From CAZGHF01 sp043797305 (lineage in GTDB: Bacteria; Patescibacteriota; Minisyncoccia; UBA6257; GWB1-50-10), in the NCBI GenBank assembly GCA_043797305.1, contig JAZDPW010000012.1, forward strand, positions 1 to 56,418: DNA of 56,418 nucleotides, written 5' to 3'. Of this stretch, positions 1-6,965 are shown one piece after another (position 1 is the first letter of the stretch; each line of letters opens with the position of its first letter). The position numbers and the translations under genes are program-made. Below the pieces are notes generated by a model. That model ran no database searches, had not been told where the DNA came from, and saw nothing but the letters and a program-made list of their open reading frames with translations.

Positions 1-99
1 TTAGCGCAACAACTCCTCTGAAAAAAGTTCATTTCTCTCTCCCGAGAGTTTTTGCCTGATTCGGCGCTTGCCCACAGACCTACTTTGGGAAGGAACTTT

Positions 100-1773
100 T
101 TATTCAAGCCACTCTATCTTACCGGTCGTTCTTTCCACTTCGTCAACGCTCGTTATTCCTTTCAAAACTTTCAGGATGCCGTCTTCCTGCATATTAACCA
201 TTTCTTGTTCTTTTGCCAAGCTCTTCAGCTCGATTTCGGTAGGATTTTTGTAGATCGCCTCTTCCATTTTTTCGTTTATGACGAAAAGCTCGAAAATCGA
301 GGTCCGGCCCTTAAATCCCAACCCCCCGCATTTATCGCATCCGCCGGGCGAGTAAATTCTAAAATCCTGGTAACCTTTTCTGTTTACTCTCTTGGGCAGG
401 TTTTCGATAAACTTTTTTATTTTCTCTTTCAGTGTTTCCCCGACTTCTTTTTCAACCTTGCATTTGGAGCAGAGGACGCGCACCAGGCGCTGAGCAATGA
501 CGAGAGACAGGGCCGGTCCCAAAACCTGGGGTTTGGCACCTAAATCGATAAAGCGGGGGATGGCACCGACCGCGTCGTTGGTGTGGAGCGTGGAGAAAAC
601 CAGGTGGCCGGTAAGGGACGCGTTTAGGGCGATTTCGGACGTTTCCTTGTCCCTTATTTCACCGACGAGAATTACGTCCGGGTCCTGCCTCAAGATCGAT
701 CTTAAGCCGCTTGCGAAGGTATAACCTACGGCCGAATCAACCTGAGTTTGGGAAATGCCGGGCAGATGGTATTCAATCGGGTCTTCGATGGTGATTATTT
801 TCACTTCCGGGGTGGTGATTTTCCGGAGGAAGGCGTAGAGGGTGGTGGTCTTTCCCGAACCGGTTGGACCGGTGTTCAAGATGAGGCCGTTCGGTTTTTC
901 CAACTCGTCCTTCACTATTTCCAGGTCATCTTTGCGCCAGCCCAAATCTTCCAAATTAACCTTGAGCGACTTCGGGTCGAGCAAGCGGAGCACAGCCGTT
1001 TCGCCGTACTCCGAGGGGATGAGAGAAGTTCTTATCTCTATATCGCGGTCGGAGAGAGATATGGTAAAGCGGCCGTCCTGGGGCCGGTCGTGAACGTTGA
1101 GTTTCAAATTGGAAAGGAGCTTAATGCGGGTTATTATCGACAGTTGTTTTTGTTTTTCGATTTCGTTGGAGACGTTATGAAGAAGGCCGTCGATTCTCAA
1201 ACGGAGAACGCTTGCCGCATCGGTCGGTTCGAGGTGAATGTCGGAGGAATTCAAAGCCATGCCGCCGGCAAGGATTATTTCCAAAAGCTCCGAAGTATAG
1301 GGGCTTTTAAAGTTATCGATCGTTTCGCCCAGCTCTTCCAGGTTATGGAACGTTCCTTCAAGCTCTCTTATTTTTTTTTCGTTTATCTCAACCCGCCCGC
1401 TTATTTCACCCGCCTCCTTAGTGACATATTGGTAGTGGTCCCAGGCGTGGGTGAGGCCGGTTTTCGAAACCACAAGTACCTCAAGTTCGTAGTTTTTTTT
1501 GAGCTTATCTATGAGGGTCTTGGTTTTCGGCAGTTCCGGGTCGAAAACGGCAAGAACGAGCTTTTTTCTCACGATCTGGAGCGGCACGGCAAGAGCCGCT
1601 TTGGCTTCCTCCTCTGGGACAATGCTCATTGCCTTTATCTCGGTTGGTACCCTAACCGAGATAAGATTCAAGTACTTCGCGCTGAGCTTCTCCGCTCTCC
1701 TTTGAGCGTCTTTTTCTTCAGCTTCCCGCCTCCCTTTCTCAAGGCGTTCGGAAAGTTCCTTGATTTGGGTCAT
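100..1773 (-). CDS. pilB: Type IV pilus assembly / type II secretion ATPase (PilB/GspE family)
   Basis: Cytoplasmic hexameric ATPase expected to power pilin polymerisation. The Walker A motif GPTGSGKTTTLYA lies near residue 300 and the Walker B region DPDVILVGEIRD follows with the Asp/His-box style FSTLHTNDA. A C-terminal zinc-binding module has CxxC pairs (CSKC near 434, CDKCGG near 476), as in PilB/GspE rather than PilT. The N-terminal 150 residues form the family's divergent N-domain. Length 557 aa is normal. A TATAAT box ends 9 nt before the ATG, so the mRNA is nearly leaderless. The sequence beyond the stop (1-99, minus strand) holds a GGAG and probably leads into the next pilus gene outside the window. 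Start chosen at the first Met behind the promoter. Confidence 0.93.
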   Translation of the reverse strand: MTQIKELSERLEKGRREAEEKDAQRRAEKLSAKYLNLISVRVPTEIKAMSIVPEEEAKAALAVPLQIVRKKLVLAVFDPELPKTKTLIDKLKKNYELEVLVVSKTGLTHAWDHYQYVTKEAGEISGRVEINEKKIRELEGTFHNLEELGETIDNFKSPYTSELLEIILAGGMALNSSDIHLEPTDAASVLRLRIDGLLHNVSNEIEKQKQLSIITRIKLLSNLKLNVHDRPQDGRFTISLSDRDIEIRTSLIPSEYGETAVLRLLDPKSLKVNLEDLGWRKDDLEIVKDELEKPNGLILNTGPTGSGKTTTLYAFLRKITTPEVKIITIEDPIEYHLPGISQTQVDSAVGYTFASGLRSILRQDPDVILVGEIRDKETSEIALNASLTGHLVFSTLHTNDAVGAIPRFIDLGAKPQVLGPALSLVIAQRLVRVLCSKCKVEKEVGETLKEKIKKFIENLPKRVNRKGYQDFRIYSPGGCDKCGGLGFKGRTSIFELFVINEKMEEAIYKNPTEIELKSLAKEQEMVNMQEDGILKVLKGITSVDEVERTTGKIEWLE

Positions 1774-1782
1774 TTAATTCAG

Positions 1783-1788
1783 ATTATA
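1783..1788 (-). promoter_or_regulatory. -10 box (TATAAT) of pilB
   Basis: Minus-strand TATAAT with 9 nt between its end and the pilB ATG, predicting transcription start within 2-4 nt of the start codon. Confidence 0.6.
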
Positions 1789-1798
1789 TCTTTTAAAC

Positions 1799-1818
1799 CC
1801 GCCTTACAAGGCGGTTTT
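1799..1818. terminator. Short bidirectional hairpin between divergent genes
   Basis: CCGCCTT and AAGGCGG face each other and are followed by TTTT on the plus strand. It lies between divergently transcribed pilB and the lipoprotein gene and may insulate them. Confidence 0.4.
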
Positions 1819-1825
1819 CTCCCAT

Positions 1826-1854
1826 TTGACAAAACCTATAAAATATGTAATAAT
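1826..1854 (+). promoter_or_regulatory. Sigma-70 promoter for the lipoprotein gene
   Basis: TTGACA at 1826-1831 and AATAAT at 1849-1854 are separated by 17 nt. The downstream gene has a long leader ending in a strong SD (GAGGAGGT). Confidence 0.55.
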
Positions 1855-1936
1855 TTGGTCAGGACATTAAGTCTTTGTTTGACACAACTACCACGGACTT
1901 CATAGGTACGCCAACAGATGATAGAGGAGGTGGACA

Positions 1937-2371
1937 ATGAAGAAGACGTTGCTTTTGGTTCCGCTCTTCGCGCTCCTCTCTTCCGGGTGCGCGACCTACA
2001 CCATTCGGACATCTGACGTTCGGGAAACCGTCCGGAGCGGCTTCCGAGGGTTCCCGATTGCCACCTTGAGCGTCCGCAACAACAGCGGTCGCCCGGTGGT
2101 GATCGACGCTTTCCTCGGTGGGCCGGTCGAGCTGGAACTCAGCCCGCCAACCGAGGTCGGGCCAGGCGAGAAGTTCGTTGTGGAGGTTCGCCGCTACTTG
2201 CGGTCAGGTCTCCACTACACGGTTGAGGTCGGCGCGGTCGCCGCGACCGCGCCGAACGGCCGACCCGTCCGGGCGGCCGTGAGATCCTGGAGTTTCCACG
2301 ACATGTCCCGTTCCGTGAGGAACGAGACGTGGTATGTGGAAGAAGGAGGCGGCGGCCTGAGATTCCGCTAA
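1937..2371 (+). CDS. Small lipoprotein of unknown function
   Basis: The N-terminus has two lysines, a hydrophobic stretch and an LSSGC lipobox with the lipidated Cys at about residue 18, so it should be a membrane-anchored lipoprotein. The mature part (about 125 aa) is predicted beta-rich and resembles no family I recognise. The start is fixed by a strong SD, GAGGAGGT, 7 nt upstream, which is unusual in this window. Codons end in G or C (Lys is always AAG), unlike neighbouring genes. It is monocistronic, between a TTGACA promoter and a GC-rich hairpin. It belongs to a set with 6446, 11134, 11474 and 48007, possibly acquired. Real gene very likely, function unknown. Confidence 0.75.
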   Translation: MKKTLLLVPLFALLSSGCATYTIRTSDVRETVRSGFRGFPIATLSVRNNSGRPVVIDAFLGGPVELELSPPTEVGPGEKFVVEVRRYLRSGLHYTVEVGAVAATAPNGRPVRAAVRSWSFHDMSRSVRNETWYVEEGGGGLRFR

Positions 2372-2385
2372 CCTCCAACGCATGA

Positions 2386-2418
2386 CGGCGCCCGCCCTCG
2401 AACAGAGAGCGGGCGCCG
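2386..2418. terminator. GC-rich hairpin after lipoprotein gene
   Basis: A 10-bp perfect stem (CGGCGCCCGC / GCGGGCGCCG) with a 13-nt loop. The T-run is weak, and the mutM -10 box follows 7 nt later. Confidence 0.6.
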
Positions 2419-2425
2419 ATTCGTT

Positions 2426-2431
2426 TATAAT
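2426..2431 (+). promoter_or_regulatory. -10 box of mutM, leaderless spacing
   Basis: Perfect TATAAT with exactly 6 nt before the mutM ATG; the predicted transcription start coincides with the start codon. Confidence 0.65.
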
Positions 2432-2437
2432 GAACTC

Positions 2438-3343
2438 ATGCCCGAAATGCCGGAGGTTGAAACTATCGCAAGAGGCCTCAATCGAAAAATTAAAAATCGG
2501 AAAATCATGGACATTTGGACCGACTGGCCGAGATATTCTTCTTTACGCAAGCGCGTAGTCGGCAAAAAAATCACCGGCGTCACCCGCCGAGGCAAGAACG
2601 TTTTAATTCATCTCTCCGGCAATCATCTCCTCCTCATCCACCAAAAAATGAGCGGCCATCTTATGGTCGGAAAATGGAAACCGAAATCGGAATTAACGGC
2701 CTCGCAAATTGCTGACTTGCCGGAAGGGTGGCGGGAACAAAAATGGATTCCGGTGCCGCCACGGGGACCGCTTACGGACCCGATGAACAGATTCATCCGG
2801 CTTATTTTCTTTTTGGATAACGGTGAGATGTTTGCTCTCTCCGACCTTCGGCGATTTGCCAAAGTTCTTTGCGCCCCCGAGCGGGAAATTTTAAATTTGC
2901 CGGAGATAAAAAAATTGGGGCCGGAACCGCTCGACAAAAAATTTAACTTTCGCAAATTCGAGGAGCTTTTCCGTGGCAGGAAAGGCAGGATCAAGCAGGT
3001 GTTGATGGACCAGAATTTCATTACCGGCATCGGCAACATTTATGCCGACGAGATTCTCTGGCTAGCAAAAATCCACCCCACCGCGAGGATTGAGACTCTA
3101 AACGAGCGGGCGCTGAAGGTAATTTACGGTTCAATGAGAAAGATTTTAGGAAAAGCCCTCCGGCTCCGGGGAACTTCAATAGACGATTATCGCGACTCCG
3201 GCGGGGAGCGGGGCGGGTACGACCTTACCCGTTACGTTTATCAGCGGGAAGGCGAGCCCTGCAAACGTTGCGGCACCGAAATCAAAAGATTGAAATTGGG
3301 AGGCCGATCGGCCCATTATTGCCCGAAATGCCAGAAGATTTAG
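2438..3343 (+). CDS. mutM: Formamidopyrimidine-DNA glycosylase
   Basis: Base-excision repair glycosylase/AP lyase removing 8-oxoguanine and FaPy lesions. The N-terminus MPEMPEVE places the catalytic Pro directly after Met and the catalytic Glu next, which fixes the start at 2438. The H2TH region carries LMDQNFITGIGNIYADE, the standard family motif. The C-terminal zinc finger has CKRCG and CPKC pairs around a GGRSAHY segment (conserved Arg of the finger). Length of 301 aa is slightly above the usual 270-290 because of an insert near residues 85-105. A TATAAT sits 6 nt upstream, so the mRNA is probably leaderless. holA follows after 15 nt. Confidence 0.95.
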   Translation: MPEMPEVETIARGLNRKIKNRKIMDIWTDWPRYSSLRKRVVGKKITGVTRRGKNVLIHLSGNHLLLIHQKMSGHLMVGKWKPKSELTASQIADLPEGWREQKWIPVPPRGPLTDPMNRFIRLIFFLDNGEMFALSDLRRFAKVLCAPEREILNLPEIKKLGPEPLDKKFNFRKFEELFRGRKGRIKQVLMDQNFITGIGNIYADEILWLAKIHPTARIETLNERALKVIYGSMRKILGKALRLRGTSIDDYRDSGGERGGYDLTRYVYQREGEPCKRCGTEIKRLKLGGRSAHYCPKCQKI

Positions 3344-3358
3344 AATTGTTCAGGACCC

Positions 3359-4171
3359 ATGATTATCCACCTCTACGGTAAAGATTCTTATCGCCGCAAC
3401 CGCAAACTGAAAGAGCTTAGCGAAGCCTATCAAAAAAAGCACGCGCCGATCGACATGACCGTTTTCGACCTTGAAAACGATCCCGACGACTGGCAAAGAG
3501 CGGGAGATTTTTTCAACCAGCCGTCGATGTTCGTTGATTCCAAACTCGCTGTGGTAAGGGGAGCTCAGGCGGCGGACAATAAGGAATGGACCAGTATCTT
3601 GAAAGCCCAAGTCGATGCCGAAAAAGTTTTTGTCATCATCTCCGACAATAATCCGCCCAAGAAAGAATTCAGGTTTTTATCGAAAGAAACGGTGATGTCC
3701 CAAAAGTTCGACGAGCTTGAAGGAGCGACCCTTGCCGGTTTCCTGGAAAAAGAAGCCGCCCTCCGCGGTCTTCGGTTCACCGAAGACGCCTGGCATTTCT
3801 TTCTTTCCTACATCGCCGATTCCGAGGAGCGGAGCGCTCTTGCCGTAAACGAACTGGAAAAACTTCTCCTTTTGGGATTTCGGGAAGAAGTCACGCTTGC
3901 TCGCCTTCGGACGGTCATTAATTTCGAAAGAAGAGAAGAGGTTTTCAGAATTGCTTCGGTGATTTTGGGAAACGGGGGAATCGGCCGCAAACTCGGCGCG
4001 TTCGAAAAAGCCCTTCTTCAACGGGAAGCGCCGAGCTATATTTTCAATTCACTCGGTTTTCAGGCGCAAGGCAAACCGGCTCTTCAGCTTGCCGATTACG
4101 ACATTTCCTTGAAGAGCGGCGGTTTGGAGTACGAAGAAGCGGTTACGGACTTTATTTTATCTTCTTCGTAA
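3359..4171 (+). CDS. holA: DNA polymerase III delta subunit-like (HolA)
   Basis: Clamp-loader delta subunit that opens the beta clamp. The N-terminal IIHLYGKDSYRRNRKLKEL and the FDLENDP, FFNQPSMFVDSKLAVVRG segments match the family's first domain, followed by the lid and collar helices. At 270 aa it is shorter than the usual 330-340, with a shortened C-terminal collar. It lies 15 nt after mutM and is probably cotranscribed. Its last 20 nt overlap convergent rpsT, the same arrangement of holA next to rpsT seen in many bacteria. No SD is visible before the ATG. Confidence 0.85.
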   Translation: MIIHLYGKDSYRRNRKLKELSEAYQKKHAPIDMTVFDLENDPDDWQRAGDFFNQPSMFVDSKLAVVRGAQAADNKEWTSILKAQVDAEKVFVIISDNNPPKKEFRFLSKETVMSQKFDELEGATLAGFLEKEAALRGLRFTEDAWHFFLSYIADSEERSALAVNELEKLLLLGFREEVTLARLRTVINFERREEVFRIASVILGNGGIGRKLGAFEKALLQREAPSYIFNSLGFQAQGKPALQLADYDISLKSGGLEYEEAVTDFILSSS

Positions 4172-4406
4172 GGCGCGATTTCAGGCGATTGGCTTTATTT
4201 TTCTTGATGAGCCCAGTTTTCGCCACCTTATCGAGTGCTTTATAAACTTTCGGCAAAAAAGCCCGAGCCTCCTCGGTTTTGCCGCTCAAAACGAGCTTCT
4301 TAAACTCTCTTATTGTTTCCTTTACTTTTCTCTGCCGGTCAAGGTTTCTCGCCCGGCGGCGGGTTGCCTGCCGAAGAGCCTTTTTAGCCGATTTGATTTT
4401 TGGCAT
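4152..4406 (-). CDS. rpsT: 30S ribosomal protein bS20
   Basis: Small basic 16S-rRNA-binding protein of the 30S subunit, 84 aa. The start MPKIKSAKKALRQ and the tail of TGLIKKNKANRLKSRL type are diagnostic. It is transcribed convergently with holA, overlapping its stop region by 20 nt, and diverges from ruvA with about 110 nt between the starts. Confidence 0.95.
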   Translation of the reverse strand: MPKIKSAKKALRQATRRRARNLDRQRKVKETIREFKKLVLSGKTEEARAFLPKVYKALDKVAKTGLIKKNKANRLKSRLTKKIK

Positions 4407-4507
4407 GTCGTTTTATTAAAGCTGACGGGCGAAGCGAAGTCAAGCTTTATCATAAAACGAGCACTCTGAAGCCCGCTGAAGAGTTACCTTATTTTAATAA
4501 AAGTCCT

Positions 4508-4513
4508 TATAAT
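4508..4513 (+). promoter_or_regulatory. -10 box of ruvA, leaderless spacing
   Basis: Perfect TATAAT with exactly 6 nt before the ruvA ATG at 4520. Confidence 0.65.
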
Positions 4514-4519
4514 AAAAGT

Positions 4520-5101
4520 ATGATTTATTCCGTAAAAGGGAAGGTAACCGGCCGGGGCGACTCTTTCGTGGTTATTGAAGTCGGTGGAGTCGGTTTCAAG
4601 GTTTCGACCGACAGCCGGACCCTGAGAGAAATTGCCGGCACGAACGAGGAAGTGAAGCTTTTTTGTTACACCTACTTTCGCGATGACCGTCTCGAACTTT
4701 ACGGATTCAAGGAAGAAGAGACTCTCCGCCTTTTCGAAATGTTGAACACGGTAGGCGGCATCGGCCCCAAAACCGCCCTTGGGATTCTCGACGTCGATAC
4801 GATTCCGAACATTATGGCGGCGATTATTGAAAAGCGAGCCGAGCTCCTTACCCGCACTTCCGGCATCGGCCGCAAGACTGCCGAGCGGATAATCTTGGAG
4901 CTCCACGGTAAAATCAAATTGCCGAAAGCCAAGATGCTCACCGAAAAGATGGATATCGACAGGGAAATCGAAGAAGCGCTCGCGGGTTTGGGTTACGGCC
5001 GGGGCGACATAAGACGGGCGATTGAGGCCGTTCCCGAGAGCGAGAAAACTCTTGAAGAGCGCCTGAAGTACGCCCTAAAGTCGCTCGGCCGGCGGAAATA
5101 A
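4520..5101 (+). CDS. ruvA: Holliday junction branch migration protein RuvA
   Basis: Junction-binding tetramer that loads RuvB. The start MIYSVKGKVTGRG is the family's OB-fold beginning. Two helix-hairpin-helix motifs are visible (NTVGGIGPKTALGIL and RTSGIGRKTAERII). The C-terminal domain III that contacts RuvB follows after a short linker. Length 193 aa is typical. An in-frame upstream ATG at 4400 would add 40 unrelated residues; the internal start is preferred because TATAAT lies 6 nt before it. The Mur ligase gene follows after 4 nt, so the two are probably one operon. No ruvB or ruvC is adjacent. Confidence 0.94.
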   Translation: MIYSVKGKVTGRGDSFVVIEVGGVGFKVSTDSRTLREIAGTNEEVKLFCYTYFRDDRLELYGFKEEETLRLFEMLNTVGGIGPKTALGILDVDTIPNIMAAIIEKRAELLTRTSGIGRKTAERIILELHGKIKLPKAKMLTEKMDIDREIEEALAGLGYGRGDIRRAIEAVPESEKTLEERLKYALKSLGRRK

Positions 5102-5105
5102 GATA

Positions 5106-6395
5106 ATGCTCGAGAAGATTTTACGCTTTTCCAAAAAGTATCTCATTCCCAGACCGGTTTTTCGGCTGGTTCAGCCGTTTTATCACTATTTTCTCGCTTG
5201 GCTCGGCGCCGTGATTTGCGGCGCGCCGTCAAAGAAGATTTTCGTGGTGGGTATCACCGGCACCAAAGGCAAAACGACAGCTCTTGAGATGGTAAACGCC
5301 GTTCTCGAATCGGCCGGAAAAAAGACGGCAATGTTTTCCTCGGTCAGCCGGAAGATAGGAAGCGAGCGGCGGGGGAACCCAACCGAAACAACCATGCCGG
5401 GCCGGTTTGCTCTCCAGAGGTTTTTTGAGGAAGCGGTCCAAGCCGGTTGTACCCACGCCCTGGTTGAAGTCACCTCCGAGGGCGTGACCAGGCACCGTCA
5501 CCGTTTCATCCACTGGGACGCGGCGGTTTTTTTGAATATTCATCCCGAACACATCGAAGCCCACGGCACGTTCCACGCCTACCTTAAAGCCAAGCTCGGT
5601 TTCTTCCGTTATCTCAAGCATTCCGCCAAGGAGAAAAAGTATTTCCTCATTAACAAAGACGACTCTCACGCCCCCGATTTTGTGGAAGCGGCCGACGAAA
5701 CGAAGAGAAAAGAAGTGATACTTTTCAGCCGGGACGATGTTTCGAGGGTTTTGAACGAAATTAAGGAAGAGCACAGCCCGGACTGGCTCTCCGCCGACTT
5801 CAATTTTGAAAACGCGGCCGCCGCAAACGCCCTCGCCAAGGTCTTAGGAATAAAAGATGAGGAAATTTGGGAGGCTTTCCGGAATTTCAAAACCCTGAAA
5901 GGGAGAATGGACTTCGTCCAAAAGGAGCCCTTTGCGGTCGTCATTGATTACGCCCACACCCCGCTCTCGCTTCTTTCGGTTTACGAAAACCTGCGCCGGG
6001 AGCCGATTTTCAAAAAAGGTTCGCGCCTGATTTGCGTTTTGGGCTCGGCTGGCGGCGGCCGGGACAAATGGAAACGGCCCGAGCTCGGTAAAATCGCCGC
6101 CCACCACTGCGACCAGATTTTCATTACCGACGAAGACCCTTATGAAGAAGACCCCCGCCGAATCATGGAAGAAATAAAGTCCGGCATTCCGGGGGATGAA
6201 TTGCCGGCGCCGAAAATGGAAATGGTTTTGGATAGAAGAGAGGCTATTGAGAAAGCGATTTTTACCGCCCAAAAAGGCGACGTGGTTGCGATAACGGGGA
6301 AAGGAAGCGAAGAGTGGATTCACATGAAAGGCGGCGCAAAAATTCCCTGGGACGACCGCAAAATTGTCGAAGAGATTCTCTTTGACACTCGGTGA
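5106..6395 (+). CDS. Mur ligase family protein, MurE-like, lacking the first domain
   Basis: ATP-dependent amide ligase of the Mur family. GITGTKGKTT (near residue 50) is the P-loop; the carbamylated-Lys and Mg ligand region is in HALVEVTSEG, and DYAHTPLSL and the C-terminal DEDPYEEDP segment align with MurE. The DEDP replaces the DNPR of diaminopimelate-adding enzymes. At 429 aa it lacks the normal N-terminal UDP-binding domain: only about 45 residues, with a hydrophobic stretch (HYFLAWLGAVICG), precede the P-loop. It could therefore act on a different acceptor. Follows ruvA by 4 nt. MurE-family placement is secure, substrate is not. Confidence 0.85.
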   Translation: MLEKILRFSKKYLIPRPVFRLVQPFYHYFLAWLGAVICGAPSKKIFVVGITGTKGKTTALEMVNAVLESAGKKTAMFSSVSRKIGSERRGNPTETTMPGRFALQRFFEEAVQAGCTHALVEVTSEGVTRHRHRFIHWDAAVFLNIHPEHIEAHGTFHAYLKAKLGFFRYLKHSAKEKKYFLINKDDSHAPDFVEAADETKRKEVILFSRDDVSRVLNEIKEEHSPDWLSADFNFENAAAANALAKVLGIKDEEIWEAFRNFKTLKGRMDFVQKEPFAVVIDYAHTPLSLLSVYENLRREPIFKKGSRLICVLGSAGGGRDKWKRPELGKIAAHHCDQIFITDEDPYEEDPRRIMEEIKSGIPGDELPAPKMEMVLDRREAIEKAIFTAQKGDVVAITGKGSEEWIHMKGGAKIPWDDRKIVEEILFDTR

Positions 6396-6445
6396 TTATT
6401 AACGTATAACTTCTCTAGTTCCACTCTCTGACGGAGGTAAGAAAC

Positions 6446-6652
6446 ATGCCGTGGGACATACCATGGGCGGTCCCCATCATCGGCGCCATCTGTGTAGCGG
6501 CCGGGTTTCTCACCGCCTGCCTTTTCGGTGAGGCCGTCGCCTCGTCGATGCAGATCCGGATCGTCGATGGGCAGACGACCCGGAGGAAATCGTGGATTCT
6601 CCTCCTGGTCGGGCTCGTACTCACCTTCTTCGGGATCGTGCTCCTGTGGTAG
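6446..6652 (+). CDS. Small two-TM membrane protein
   Basis: 68 aa with two predicted transmembrane helices (residues about 7-27 and 48-67) joined by a short loop containing RIVDGQTTRRKS. No family recognised. A strong SD (GGAGGT, spaced 8 nt) fixes the start. It stands alone between the MurE-like gene and a GC-rich hairpin. With the SD and composition it belongs to the same class as the genes at 1937, 11134, 11474 and 48007. Confidence 0.6.
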   Translation: MPWDIPWAVPIIGAICVAAGFLTACLFGEAVASSMQIRIVDGQTTRRKSWILLLVGLVLTFFGIVLLW

Positions 6653-6669
6653 CCGATCCCGCGACAAAG

Positions 6670-6725
6670 CAACACACCCTGGTTGTCTCAATGGATTTTA
6701 GTCCAGCGAGGCGGCCGGGGTGTTG
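6670..6725 (+). terminator. Long-loop hairpin after small membrane gene
   Basis: CAACACACCC pairs with GGGGTGTTG (one bulge), with an inner CTGG/CCAG pairing, then TATTTTAT. Probably a terminator, though the stem is imperfect. Confidence 0.45.
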
Positions 6726-6731
6726 TATTTT

Positions 6732-6773
6732 ATCTGCCCTAGGTTTTAACCTAGGTTAAAACCTAGGGCAGAT
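6732..6773. promoter_or_regulatory. 42-bp perfect palindrome, probable operator of the AbrB-like gene
   Basis: A perfect palindrome with no loop from ATCTGCC to GGCAGAT. Its core is three CCTAGG sites at 12-bp spacing separated by TTTTAA and TTAAAA. It ends 5 bp before the TATGAT/GATAAT box of the AbrB-like gene. Its position suggests an autoregulatory operator; a cruciform or bidirectional terminator is an alternative. Confidence 0.6.
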
Positions 6774-6791
6774 GTGGTATGATAATTTAAT

Positions 6792-6965
6792 ATGACAAGG
6801 AGGGAAATTTTTGACGAAGACGTAAGGAATATTCAAAAATCGAAACGGAGCTATTACATCACGCTCCCCATTCGCCACGTGCGGGAATTGGGATGGCGGG
6901 AGACCCAAAAGGTGGTGGTGAAAAAAGAAGGAAAGAAATTAATCGTCGAAGATTGGAAACCATGA
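6792..6965 (+). CDS. AbrB/SpoVT/MazE-like small DNA-binding protein
   Basis: 57-aa protein starting MTRREIFDEDVRN, with a segment SYYITLPIRHVRELGW followed by beta strands KVVVKKEGKKLIVEDW. This is the swapped-hairpin layout of AbrB/MazE-type proteins (S-x-x-hT-LP-x-x-hR-x-LGW, then two strands). It probably binds DNA as a dimer and may regulate its own operon through the 42-bp palindrome upstream. A TATGAT/GATAAT box lies 5-8 nt before the ATG. The stop overlaps the next start as ATGA, so translation of the beta-CASP protein is probably coupled. No MazF-like toxin is adjacent, so an antitoxin role is unlikely. Confidence 0.75.
   Translation: MTRREIFDEDVRNIQKSKRSYYITLPIRHVRELGWRETQKVVVKKEGKKLIVEDWKP

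Noticed and set aside
1..99. A gene in the first 99 bases
   Set aside because: The stretch is downstream of pilB on the minus strand and holds only a GGAG that may serve a gene beyond the window edge.
748..1905. 385-codon plus-strand ORF inside the pilB region
   Set aside because: Opposite-strand shadow of pilB, which has complete catalytic and zinc motifs; the shadow has none.
6792..6965. MazE antitoxin of a toxin-antitoxin pair
   Set aside because: The downstream partner is a beta-CASP nuclease of 448 aa, not a MazF/PemK-type toxin, and no other small toxin-like gene is adjacent. Regulator is the better call.
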